DNA from: an uncultured Paracoccaceae bacterium
GTDB taxonomy: Bacteria; Pseudomonadota; Alphaproteobacteria; Rhodobacterales; Rhodobacteraceae
Direction of reading: 5' to 3'
DNA length: 7,480 bases
NCBI GenBank assembly: GCA_937927885.1
Contig: CALEZJ010000076.1
Location: 1 to 7,480 of the forward strand
Shown here one piece after another: positions 1 to 5,691 of this stretch; within the stretch, counting starts at the first letter, position 1; the number at the start of each line of letters is the position of its first letter. The translations under genes were made by a program, and so were the position numbers. Under the pieces are notes generated by a model. That model had not been told where the DNA came from, did not search any database, and was given only the letters and a program-made list of their open reading frames with translations.

Positions 1-23
1 CTAACCGACTGAGCTACAACCGC
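1..23 (-). tRNA. 5' end of a tRNA gene, probably tRNA-Asp (partial)
   Basis: Read on the minus strand, bases 23 to 1 give a typical tRNA 5' end: a 7-base acceptor strand (GCGGTTG), then TA at positions 8-9, D-stem GCTC, and a D-loop beginning AGTCGGTTAG. The gene continues off the left edge, so the anticodon is not visible. The acceptor sequence and D-arm resemble alphaproteobacterial tRNA-Asp(GTC) as I remember it, so the amino-acid identity is a guess while the tRNA class is fairly firm. It reads in the same direction as the protein genes. A good promoter lies just upstream, so it is probably transcribed on its own. Confidence 0.75.
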
Positions 24-34
24 GCGATGGGGGT

Positions 35-63
35 CAGATAGGGGATGCGCCGGGGGGCGTCAA
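35..63 (-). promoter_or_regulatory. Sigma-70-like promoter of the tRNA gene
   Basis: On the minus strand TTGACG (63-58, five of six matches to the -35 consensus) is followed after exactly 17 bases by TATCTG (40-35), a weak -10 box. The predicted transcription start is near base 28, only about five bases before the mature tRNA 5' end at 23. A strong -35 with a weak -10 and a short leader suits a stable-RNA promoter in a high-GC alphaproteobacterium. The assignment rests on spacing and position only. Confidence 0.5.
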
Positions 64-76
64 GCGCGAAAAGCAC

Positions 77-112
77 TGACGCGGCCTCTTTGCGCCGCCC
101 CGCGTGGCGTCA
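77..112 (-). terminator. Possible weak terminator after the tail-fibre cassette
   Basis: Just after the last stop codon of the cassette, ACGCGG (105-100) can pair with CCGCGT (84-79) across a 15-base loop. Alternatively TGACGC (112-107, including the stop) can pair with GCGTCA (82-77). A run of four T on the minus strand follows at 72-69. Both stems are only six base pairs with large loops, and the T run is offset from them. This is weak evidence for factor-independent termination between the cassette and the tRNA gene. Confidence 0.25.
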
Positions 113-421
113 AGCCTTCCAGAGCGGCAGCCGTGCCACGGCCTCCTCGACCGAGGGAAGGGGCTTGCCCGCCGCGACCTCGGACAGGCCGGTAAAGGCG
201 GCGAGCCAGACCGCATCGCGCCAGGCGACGAAGGCCTGCGCCTCGGCGGCCCAGTCGGGCACGGTGCTGGCGACATAGCTCGCGCAATGGGCGGCGCTGT
301 TGTAGCCCAGCCTGCGGGCCTGCGTTTCGACAAATGCGTCAATGGCTGCGGTGATCTCGGCGCGCAGGGCGGCGGCGCGCTCGGCGGACAGATCGGCGGC
401 GGTGCGGAGGATCAGGCTCAT
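110..421 (-). CDS. Small phage-type protein downstream of tail fibre, 103 aa, function unknown
   Basis: A 103-residue soluble protein with no signal peptide or membrane segment. Residues 8-38 look like one continuous Ala/Glu/Arg-rich helix. The middle (40-75) carries GYNSAAHCASYVAS and then a Trp-rich stretch with DWAAEAQAFVAWRDAVW. From memory, small proteins with an 'aa.FvaWRDavW' segment occur after tail-fibre genes in phages and prophages of Rhodobacterales, so a role in fibre folding or assembly is plausible; I cannot name a domain. The ATG at 421 is preferred because it overlaps the stop of the upstream gene (ATGA at 421-418) and has AAGG (432-429) seven bases upstream. The longer in-frame start at 514 would lie deep inside the upstream gene. 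Translation is probably coupled to that gene. Confidence 0.75.
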   Translation of the reverse strand: MSLILRTAADLSAERAAALRAEITAAIDAFVETQARRLGYNSAAHCASYVASTVPDWAAEAQAFVAWRDAVWLAAFTGLSEVAAGKPLPSVEEAVARLPLWKA

Positions 422-732
422 GCGGTCACCTTGCGGATGGCGGGGAGGGTCACCGGGCCGTCCGTGGCCTCGATCACCCAAAGCGCGGGGTCGGTGGGCT
501 GGTGCGCGGCGCAATCGAGGCCCAGCGTGATGCGCAGTGTGGCATGGATCACGCCGTCGAGACGCCGGATCGGGCCGACAAAGGGCCAGTCGGCGGGGGC
601 GATGCCCTCGCCCCCTTCGGGGACGCCGGACAGATCGTAGGGCGTGCCGTCCAGCGTCAGCACATCGCCCGCGACGGACAGCGTGCTGGTGGGGGCGGAG
701 AGGCTCGACGAGGGAGACAGGGTCAGGTGCAT
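418..732 (-). CDS. Small phage-type protein next to tail fibre, 104 aa, function unknown
   Basis: A 104-residue protein, probably all-beta: short strands with alternating hydrophobic residues (LSVAGDVLTLDGTPYDLSGV, 18-37), an acidic loop, then a second hydrophobic set around 51-70 (FVGPIRRLDGVIHATLRITL). No known catalytic motif, signal peptide or membrane segment is seen. The layout 'AGD.LT..G..yDls.vPeG' recalls small proteins encoded directly after DUF2793-type tail fibres in Rhodobacterales prophages, but no function is established that I know of; a tail-fibre accessory or assembly role is inferred from position. The ATG at 732 has GAGGAG at 744-739, six bases away and overlapping the stop codon of the fibre gene. 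The alternative start at 846 would overlap the fibre gene by about 100 bases and is rejected. Its stop overlaps the next start (ATGA). Confidence 0.75.
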   Translation of the reverse strand: MHLTLSPSSSLSAPTSTLSVAGDVLTLDGTPYDLSGVPEGGEGIAPADWPFVGPIRRLDGVIHATLRITLGLDCAAHQPTDPALWVIEATDGPVTLPAIRKVTA

Positions 733-742
733 GGGGCTCTCC

Positions 743-2266
743 TCAATACCAAAGGCCCAGGGCCTGGGCATGCACATTCGTGATCTGCGACGATTCCGAA
801 ATGGTTCCGGCGTCGAAAAACGCGCTGATTTGTGTATTGGTGGCATTTGTCGTGATACTCCCGGCCCCGGACGCGCGCGCCGAAATTCGCCCGCCTGCCG
901 TACCGGTGATACTGGTGAATTCGCTCTGATTGACCATCGGCAGGTTCACCACGATGTTTGGTGCGGCGGCGTAGGCAGCCGGATAGGTCCAGCTAGTCGA
1001 CATCCGGTAGTCGGTGGAGTCAGCTCGGGTCATAGTGACCCGGTGCCAGCAGATCATCAGCCCGCTTTCAAACCGCACGAAAAACCCGTTTGGGTTGCTG
1101 CCAGTTTCCTCGGCCCGGTTCAGCACCCAGAACGTGCCGTCATAGGTGGCGACGGTCTCGGCATCGGTGCGGATATAGCCCGAGGGTAGGGCAACCCCAG
1201 TCACCGTGCGGCAGGCGATGGCGCTGCCGCCGTCCAGCGCGATCGTCGTCGCCCCGGTGTTGGCCGCGCTGGCCCGGAACCGCAGTTGCAGACCCGTCAC
1301 CGGCGTGCCGCTGATCCCCGCGCCTGTGGTCAGGGTGACCGCATTGGCCGTGCCGCCACAGGTCACACGCAGCGCCGGGTGAACCGCGACATTGGCGGCG
1401 GGCAACAGGCCGGTGACCGCTGCGCTCTGGTCCAGCGCAACGGCGCCGAAGCCGAGCGTGGTGCCAGACCGGCGCAGCACCTGGTGATCGCTGGCCGCGG
1501 CGATATCGGCCACGGCGCCGGTGGTGCCGGCGCTGCGGCCGAGGACACTTCGCGCCGCGCCGTTGGCCAGGGCGGCGCGCGCGACCCCGCCCGCGGGCAG
1601 GGTCAGCGACCCCGCGACGCTGAGGCCGTTCGACAGGGTGACCAGCCCGGTGGTGCGGTTGGCCATGAGCGCGGTTGTCCAGCCTGACCCGTCGGGCGAG
1701 ACCTTCAAGGACCAGTCGTCATTGCCCGCGAGGCCCATTTCGGCGCGCCCGGACCAGCCGGTCTGGAACAGCAGCGACGCCGTTTCCCCCGCCGCGGCCT
1801 TGTTGACCTTGACCTGATGGCCCGCCCCGGCATGGCTGAACAGCACCGCCTCGGAGGCGACCGCGAGTTTGTTGGTGACATCCGAGGTGGTGTTGATCCC
1901 CACCCCCGGCAGGTTCTGCAAATCCGGCACGACGCTGGGGGCGACCCAGGCGCTGCCGTCCCACAGGCGCAGGTCGATGCCCTGCGCGGCGCGCCAGCCG
2001 GGGCGCGGCGTGACGAACACCCAGCCGCCATTCGACCAGCCGGCCAGTTCGCCGCCATGCCCGGCCCAATCGCCCGAGGCCCCGGCCCCGAGCGCCCAGA
2101 CATGGCCCTCGGTCGGGGACAGCGGCGGGGTGGTGGCGCCGAAGGCCTGAACCGACAGTTGCGCTGTCAGGTCCAGGATTTCGAGGGCGGCGTTGTGGGT
2201 GACGTGCTTCTGCGCCTGCGCGGCCTGCAGATAGGGAAGGGAAAGGTTGGCGGATGTCTCGCTCAT
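743..2266 (-). CDS. Phage-type tail fibre protein with N-terminal DUF2793 domain, 507 aa
   Basis: A structural or adhesion protein of a phage tail or tail-like particle. Residues about 8-110 match the DUF2793 pattern: LPYLQAAQAQKHVTHNAALE near the start, then GHVWALGAG, GDWAGHGGELAGW, and GWVFVTPRPGW. Residues 124-205 carry a segment (INTTSDVTNKLAV, NKAAAGETASLLFQ, GRAEMGLAG, KVSPDG) that I associate with fibre shafts. Residues 215-385 are Ala/Gly/Thr-rich with LPAGGVARAAL, VLGRSAGTTGAVADI and a strand-rich module. The last 115 residues begin NPNGFFVRFESGLMICW and end AQALGLWY, resembling the distal receptor-binding domains of tail fibres. There is no signal peptide. ATG at 2266 has AGGAGG (2279-2274) seven bases upstream. 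It heads a cassette with two small genes. The final third (about 781-1080) is near 60% G+C against about 70-78% in sampled upstream parts, suggesting an exchanged tip. Whether it serves a phage, a prophage remnant or a gene transfer agent cannot be decided here. Confidence 0.88.
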   Translation of the reverse strand: MSETSANLSLPYLQAAQAQKHVTHNAALEILDLTAQLSVQAFGATTPPLSPTEGHVWALGAGASGDWAGHGGELAGWSNGGWVFVTPRPGWRAAQGIDLRLWDGSAWVAPSVVPDLQNLPGVGINTTSDVTNKLAVASEAVLFSHAGAGHQVKVNKAAAGETASLLFQTGWSGRAEMGLAGNDDWSLKVSPDGSGWTTALMANRTTGLVTLSNGLSVAGSLTLPAGGVARAALANGAARSVLGRSAGTTGAVADIAAASDHQVLRRSGTTLGFGAVALDQSAAVTGLLPAANVAVHPALRVTCGGTANAVTLTTGAGISGTPVTGLQLRFRASAANTGATTIALDGGSAIACRTVTGVALPSGYIRTDAETVATYDGTFWVLNRAEETGSNPNGFFVRFESGLMICWHRVTMTRADSTDYRMSTSWTYPAAYAAAPNIVVNLPMVNQSEFTSITGTAGGRISARASGAGSITTNATNTQISAFFDAGTISESSQITNVHAQALGLWY

Positions 2267-2280
2267 CGGGGGGCCTCCTG

Positions 2281-2360
2281 ATCAAGGCCCTGAATAGATT
2301 GACAAACTTTATGATCTGTGGAGCGTTCGTTTTGTCTAAAATTGCTTTGCAATCCGAAAG
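2281..2360 (-). promoter_or_regulatory. A+T-rich spacer, likely promoter/operator region of the tail-fibre cassette
   Basis: This stretch is about 39% G+C (31 of 80 bases counted), far below its surroundings, and lies directly before the ribosome binding site of the tail-fibre gene. On the minus strand TAGACA (2338-2333, five of six to the -35 consensus) is followed 19 bases later by CATAAA (2313-2308, four of six to -10). The spacing is long, so the exact boxes are uncertain. A 6-bp inverted repeat, GACAAA at 2301-2306 and TTTGTC at 2331-2336, lies about 30 bases centre to centre and could be a regulator site. No coding sequence is apparent. Confidence 0.4.
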
Positions 2361-2381
2361 ATCGCGCGCGCGGCGGCGCGA
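2341..2381 (-). terminator. Hairpins after the amidoligase/transglutaminase operon, probable terminator
   Basis: Immediately after the stop codon of the last operon gene (TGA, 2385-2383), the minus strand can form a GC-only core stem, TCGCGC (2381-2376) with GCGCGA (2367-2362) around an 8-base loop, followed by TCTTT. A second small hairpin follows: ATTGC (2353-2349), AAA loop, GCAAT (2345-2341), then TTT. Neither has a long U tract, so termination may be partial. The position at the operon end and the change in base composition support the call. Confidence 0.4.
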
Positions 2382-2382
2382 C

Positions 2383-3267
2383 TCACGCCTCGTCGCGCGC
2401 CACCACGTCGACCGCCTGCCGGCTGCCCTGCTCGCCCGCCGTGCTGAGCGCGCCCAGAACCGGCGCCACGTCGCCGTAATCGCGCCCCGTCGCCACGGTG
2501 ACGTAATCCTCGCCCGCGAGGCGGTCGTTGGTCGGGTCGATCTCGACCCAGCCGCCCTCCTCGCCGGTCCAGGCGCGCACCCAGGCGTGCATGGCATCCA
2601 CGCCCTCCAGCCGTGGCTGGCCGGGCGGGGGCCGGGTGCGCAGGAAGCCCGACACATAGCCGGCCGGAATGCCGATCCCGCGCAGTCCGGCGATCATCAC
2701 CTGCGCGAAATCCTGACAGACCCCGCGCCGCTGGGCAAAGGCCTGCGCCGGGGTGGTGTCGACCGAGGTCGCGGCGGCGTCAAAGCGCATCGCCGTGTGC
2801 AGGGCGCGGGCCAGCGCGACCACGGCCGCGCGCGCGCTGGGGGCGCCCAGCGTGGCGGCCCGGGCAAAGCCGGTGATCGGCGGCCAGGGCGCCACGCGCG
2901 GCGAGGCGCCCTGAAAATGCAGGGGCGAGTGGGGGCCAAGATCGCGCAGTTCCGCCAGTTGCGCGGCCAGCCCGGCCAGCGGCGGCGAGAGGTCCCGGAC
3001 CGGTGCGGGCGCCTCGCGCTGCACGTCCAGGGTCAGGGTCAGGCTCAACTGGCGGATCGGGTGATGCCAGACCGCATGGGTCACCGCATTGCCGAAGAAA
3101 TCCACCCCCTCGCGGCGTTCGTCCGGCGCCGGGTCGATCACCAGGTCCGCCGCCCGCAGGCGCTGCACGCCGGGCAGGTCGGGCGGCATCAGCCGCAGGA
3201 TCGTGCGCGCCCTGTCGGCCGGGGCCGCGTAGTCGTAGGCGATGACCAGCCGGATGTCATAGAGCAT
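2383..3267 (-). CDS. Transglutaminase-like cysteine hydrolase, 294 aa
   Basis: A transglutaminase-like protein of the bacterial type with an N-terminal beta domain. Residues 1-80 fit Bact_transglu_N (MLYDIRLVIAYDYAAPADRA, then strands to LSLTLTLDVQ). The core carries the full triad: Cys184 in RRGVCQDFAQV, His227 in DAMHAWVRAW and Asp244 in WVEIDPTND. GRDYGDVAPVLGAL (261-274) is the usual C-terminal signature of this family. There is no signal peptide, so it is probably cytoplasmic. Bacterial relatives are thought to act as peptidases or amidases on isopeptide or peptide-like bonds rather than as cross-linkers; the substrate is unknown. The start at 3267 lies six bases after the stop of the upstream gene, with GAGG (3275-3272) overlapping that stop, so translation is probably coupled. 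In the operon it is expected to cleave, process or transfer a product made by the two upstream amide-forming proteins (inference). It ends just before a hairpin region. Confidence 0.92.
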   Translation of the reverse strand: MLYDIRLVIAYDYAAPADRARTILRLMPPDLPGVQRLRAADLVIDPAPDERREGVDFFGNAVTHAVWHHPIRQLSLTLTLDVQREAPAPVRDLSPPLAGLAAQLAELRDLGPHSPLHFQGASPRVAPWPPITGFARAATLGAPSARAAVVALARALHTAMRFDAAATSVDTTPAQAFAQRRGVCQDFAQVMIAGLRGIGIPAGYVSGFLRTRPPPGQPRLEGVDAMHAWVRAWTGEEGGWVEIDPTNDRLAGEDYVTVATGRDYGDVAPVLGALSTAGEQGSRQAVDVVARDEA

Positions 3268-3273
3268 TGCGCC

Positions 3274-5673
3274 TCACCGCAGATAGGCGGCGCCGACGAG
3301 GTCGGAGGCGCGTGACAGGGCCGACCGCAGTGTGTCCAGCCGGGCGGAATCGATCTGGTCGGGCGCCGCCACCGACATCTCGGCCACCAGCGGCACCAGA
3401 GCGCGCAGCAGGGCAGCCGGGCGGCCGTGGTCCAGCGCCTGCGGCAGCGCGGCGGCCTGATCGTGCAGCAGCTTCAACTGAAAGAGGATCGAACGCGGGT
3501 TGTCCGCATCGAGCGCCAGCAGGTCCACCACGGTATCGCGCGAGGTTTCCGCCAGATAGCGCCGCCGGTGGGTGAGCACGCTGTCCGCGACCTCGACCGC
3601 CAGATCCAGCGCGCCATCCGGCGCGGCGGGTGCGGCGAATTCCGCCAGCAGGGCCGCCAGCCCATCGGCGCGTTCGATGGCGCGCCCCATGGTCAGGAAC
3701 CGCCAGCCCTGAAAGCGGTACATGTTGTCCTGCACCAGCCCGGAAAAGCCCGAGATCTTGCGCACCAGCACGCTCATCGCCCGGGCCGCGTCGTCGCCGG
3801 GCTGGGCCTCGGCCAGGGTCACGCGGGCGGTCTGGTCCAGATCGACCAGCGCGCGCCAGCCGTCGATGGAAAAACGGTCGCGCACCTTGGCGGCGCAGGC
3901 GCGCGCGGCGGCGATGCGGTCGACGATGCCTGTGGGCACGGGGCGCGAGGGGTCTATGCCATAGCCCTTCACAAAGCCGCGCAGCCGGCGCAGCAGGGGG
4001 TCGGCGGCATTGTCGGTCGAGGCCAGCCGCAGGTGATAGGCACGGATCAGCCGCACCGCATCCTCGGCCCGTTCGATATAGCGGCCCAGCCAATAGAGGT
4101 TGTCGGCGGCGCGGCTGGGCACAACGCCCGGGTCGGCGCGGCGAAAGGGCGTGCCGGGGACGGGCTGCAAGGAGACCTGCGGCACCGGTTTGTCGGCGAC
4201 GATCCAGACATCCGCGACCGAGCCGCCGCGCTGCATGGCCAGCGCCGAGGCATCGCCCGCCCGCCCGATGCGCGCATAGCCCCCCGCCATGAACCGCCAG
4301 CCTGCGGGCGTGCGCGCGGCAAAGACCCGCACAGTCATCGGGCGGGGCAGGATGCGCCCCGAGGCCAGCGGAGCGCCCGGTTCTGTCACCCAGGCGGGGG
4401 TGGTGGACAGCGCCACCGCCTCTTGCGCGACCAGTGCCGGGCCCTGGGTGTCGATCCAGCCCGGCAGGCCGGTGCGCGGGACCTCGGCCCGCTGATCGAC
4501 CGGCAGGTCGACGGCCTGTGCCGGCCCCAGCATCAGCCGCCCGGCATGGGCGCGCACATAGGCACGCTCGGCCTCGCCGCCGCACCACCAGGTGGCGATG
4601 TTGGGAAGTGCCAGCGCCTGGCCGGTCAGCACCTCGGCGATGCGGGGCAGAAAGGCCATCATGGCGCGCATCTCAAGCACGCCCGCGCCCAGCGCGTTGG
4701 CCATCCCCAGCCGCCCCTGCCGCACGGCCTCGACCAGGCCGGGCGTGCCGATCCGGCTGTCGGCGCGCAGTTCCAGCGGGTCGGCGAACCCGGCGTCGAT
4801 GCGCCGCCAGAGCGCGCCAATCGGCTGCGGCCCCTCGATGGTGCGCACCTTGGCCTCGCCGTTCTCGACCAGCAGATCCTCGCCTTCGAGCAGCATCAGG
4901 CCCAGATAGCGGGCGATATAGGTGTGTTCATAATAGGTGTCGTTCGACGGCCCCGGGGTCAGGATGGCGGCGCGGCCATGGCGGCCCGGCGTCGCCTCGG
5001 CCAGCGATTCCAGCGCCGCGCGAAAGGCGGCAAAGAACCCGGCCAGCCGGTGGATATGCGCACGCGCCACCCGTTCGGGAAAGATGCGCCCGGTCGCCAT
5101 GCGGTTTTCCAGCGCGAATCCGGCCCCCGAAGGCGCCTGCACCCGATCCCCCAGCACCAGCCACGACCCATCGGGCGAGCGCCCGATTTCAAACGCGATC
5201 TGGTGCAGGAAATGCCCCCCCACCGGCCGCACCCCGACCATGGGCCTGAGCCAGTGCGGGCTTTGTGCGATCAGGCTGGCGGGCAGATGCCCCTCGGCCA
5301 CCAGCCGGCCGGGGCCGTAAAGATCGGCCACCACCCGTTCCAGCAGGTCCGCGCGCTGGGTCAGACCATCGCAGATGCCCGCCCATTCGCCTTCGTGCAG
5401 GATCACCGGCAGATGCGACAGCGGCCATTCGCGCTCGGCCAGGGGATCGCCGGCCACCTCGCCGGAATACTGGCGAAAGAACACGCCCGCATCGCGCAGA
5501 TACTGGTTGCCGCGTTCGAAGCGGGCGGCGATCTCGGCGCGGTCCAGCCGGGCGAAGCGTTTGACGAACCCCTGCCAGATCGGGCGCATCCGGCCTTCGG
5601 AATCGTACAATTCATCCGCCACGCCGGGCAAGGGCGCGTAATCGGCGAACAAATCCGGTTTGGGGCTTGGCAT
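3274..5673 (-). CDS. Fusion of circularly permuted ATP-grasp (type 2) and alpha-E (DUF403) domains, 799 aa
   Basis: Residues about 60-495 form a circularly permuted ATP-grasp enzyme (COG2308/CP_ATPgrasp_2 type). Visible landmarks are GLTQRADLLERVVADLYG (103-120), ENRMA (189-193), ILTPGPSNDTYYEHTYIARY (237-256), EGEDLLVENG (263-272), the RRID motif (290-293), GTPGLVEAVRQGRLGMANAL (309-328), LPNIATWWCGG (356-366) and a Gly-rich end (FMAGGYARIG, 461-470). Residues about 515-797 are an alpha-E domain, all-helical, with SRAADNLYWLGRYIERAEDA (520-539), GWRFLTMGRAIERAD (656-670) and NPRSILFQL (725-733). ATP-grasp enzymes form carbon-nitrogen bonds through an acyl-phosphate; this subfamily is predicted to be a peptide or amide ligase, and alpha-E is a partner domain of unknown biochemistry. 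In many bacteria the two are separate adjacent genes; here they are one frame with no stop. ATG at 5673 has GAAAGG (5684-5679) five bases upstream, 18 bases after the previous stop. Cytoplasmic, with no signal peptide. The true substrates are unknown. Confidence 0.93.
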   Translation of the reverse strand: MPSPKPDLFADYAPLPGVADELYDSEGRMRPIWQGFVKRFARLDRAEIAARFERGNQYLRDAGVFFRQYSGEVAGDPLAEREWPLSHLPVILHEGEWAGICDGLTQRADLLERVVADLYGPGRLVAEGHLPASLIAQSPHWLRPMVGVRPVGGHFLHQIAFEIGRSPDGSWLVLGDRVQAPSGAGFALENRMATGRIFPERVARAHIHRLAGFFAAFRAALESLAEATPGRHGRAAILTPGPSNDTYYEHTYIARYLGLMLLEGEDLLVENGEAKVRTIEGPQPIGALWRRIDAGFADPLELRADSRIGTPGLVEAVRQGRLGMANALGAGVLEMRAMMAFLPRIAEVLTGQALALPNIATWWCGGEAERAYVRAHAGRLMLGPAQAVDLPVDQRAEVPRTGLPGWIDTQGPALVAQEAVALSTTPAWVTEPGAPLASGRILPRPMTVRVFAARTPAGWRFMAGGYARIGRAGDASALAMQRGGSVADVWIVADKPVPQVSLQPVPGTPFRRADPGVVPSRAADNLYWLGRYIERAEDAVRLIRAYHLRLASTDNAADPLLRRLRGFVKGYGIDPSRPVPTGIVDRIAAARACAAKVRDRFSIDGWRALVDLDQTARVTLAEAQPGDDAARAMSVLVRKISGFSGLVQDNMYRFQGWRFLTMGRAIERADGLAALLAEFAAPAAPDGALDLAVEVADSVLTHRRRYLAETSRDTVVDLLALDADNPRSILFQLKLLHDQAAALPQALDHGRPAALLRALVPLVAEMSVAAPDQIDSARLDTLRSALSRASDLVGAAYLR

Positions 5674-5691
5674 CGGGGCCTTTCGGGCAGC

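Noticed and set aside
104..640. 178-codon plus-strand frame opposite the two small genes
   Set aside because: There is no ribosome binding site or domain, and it lies opposite two coupled small genes with good start signals.
418..846. Longer version of the 104-residue gene starting at 846
   Set aside because: It would overlap about 100 bases of the tail-fibre coding sequence, and the added residues are Arg/Pro-rich. The start at 732 has a strong, well-spaced ribosome binding site.
1..2266. Simple prophage integrated at the tRNA gene
   Set aside because: Integration normally uses the 3' end of a tRNA gene, but the cassette lies on its 5' side. No integrase or attachment-site duplication of the tRNA is visible. 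The left side is not in the window, so a remnant is not fully excluded.
2254..3315. Long plus-strand open frame of 353 codons opposite the transglutaminase gene
   Set aside because: It is rich in Arg, Gly, Ala and His with no recognisable domain and lies antisense to a gene with a complete catalytic triad. Long antisense frames are expected in high-GC DNA.
3257..4588. 443-codon minus-strand frame inside the ATP-grasp/alpha-E gene
   Set aside because: It is out of frame with the clearly homologous 799-residue protein and shows the Arg/Ala/Gly-rich composition of a shadow frame.
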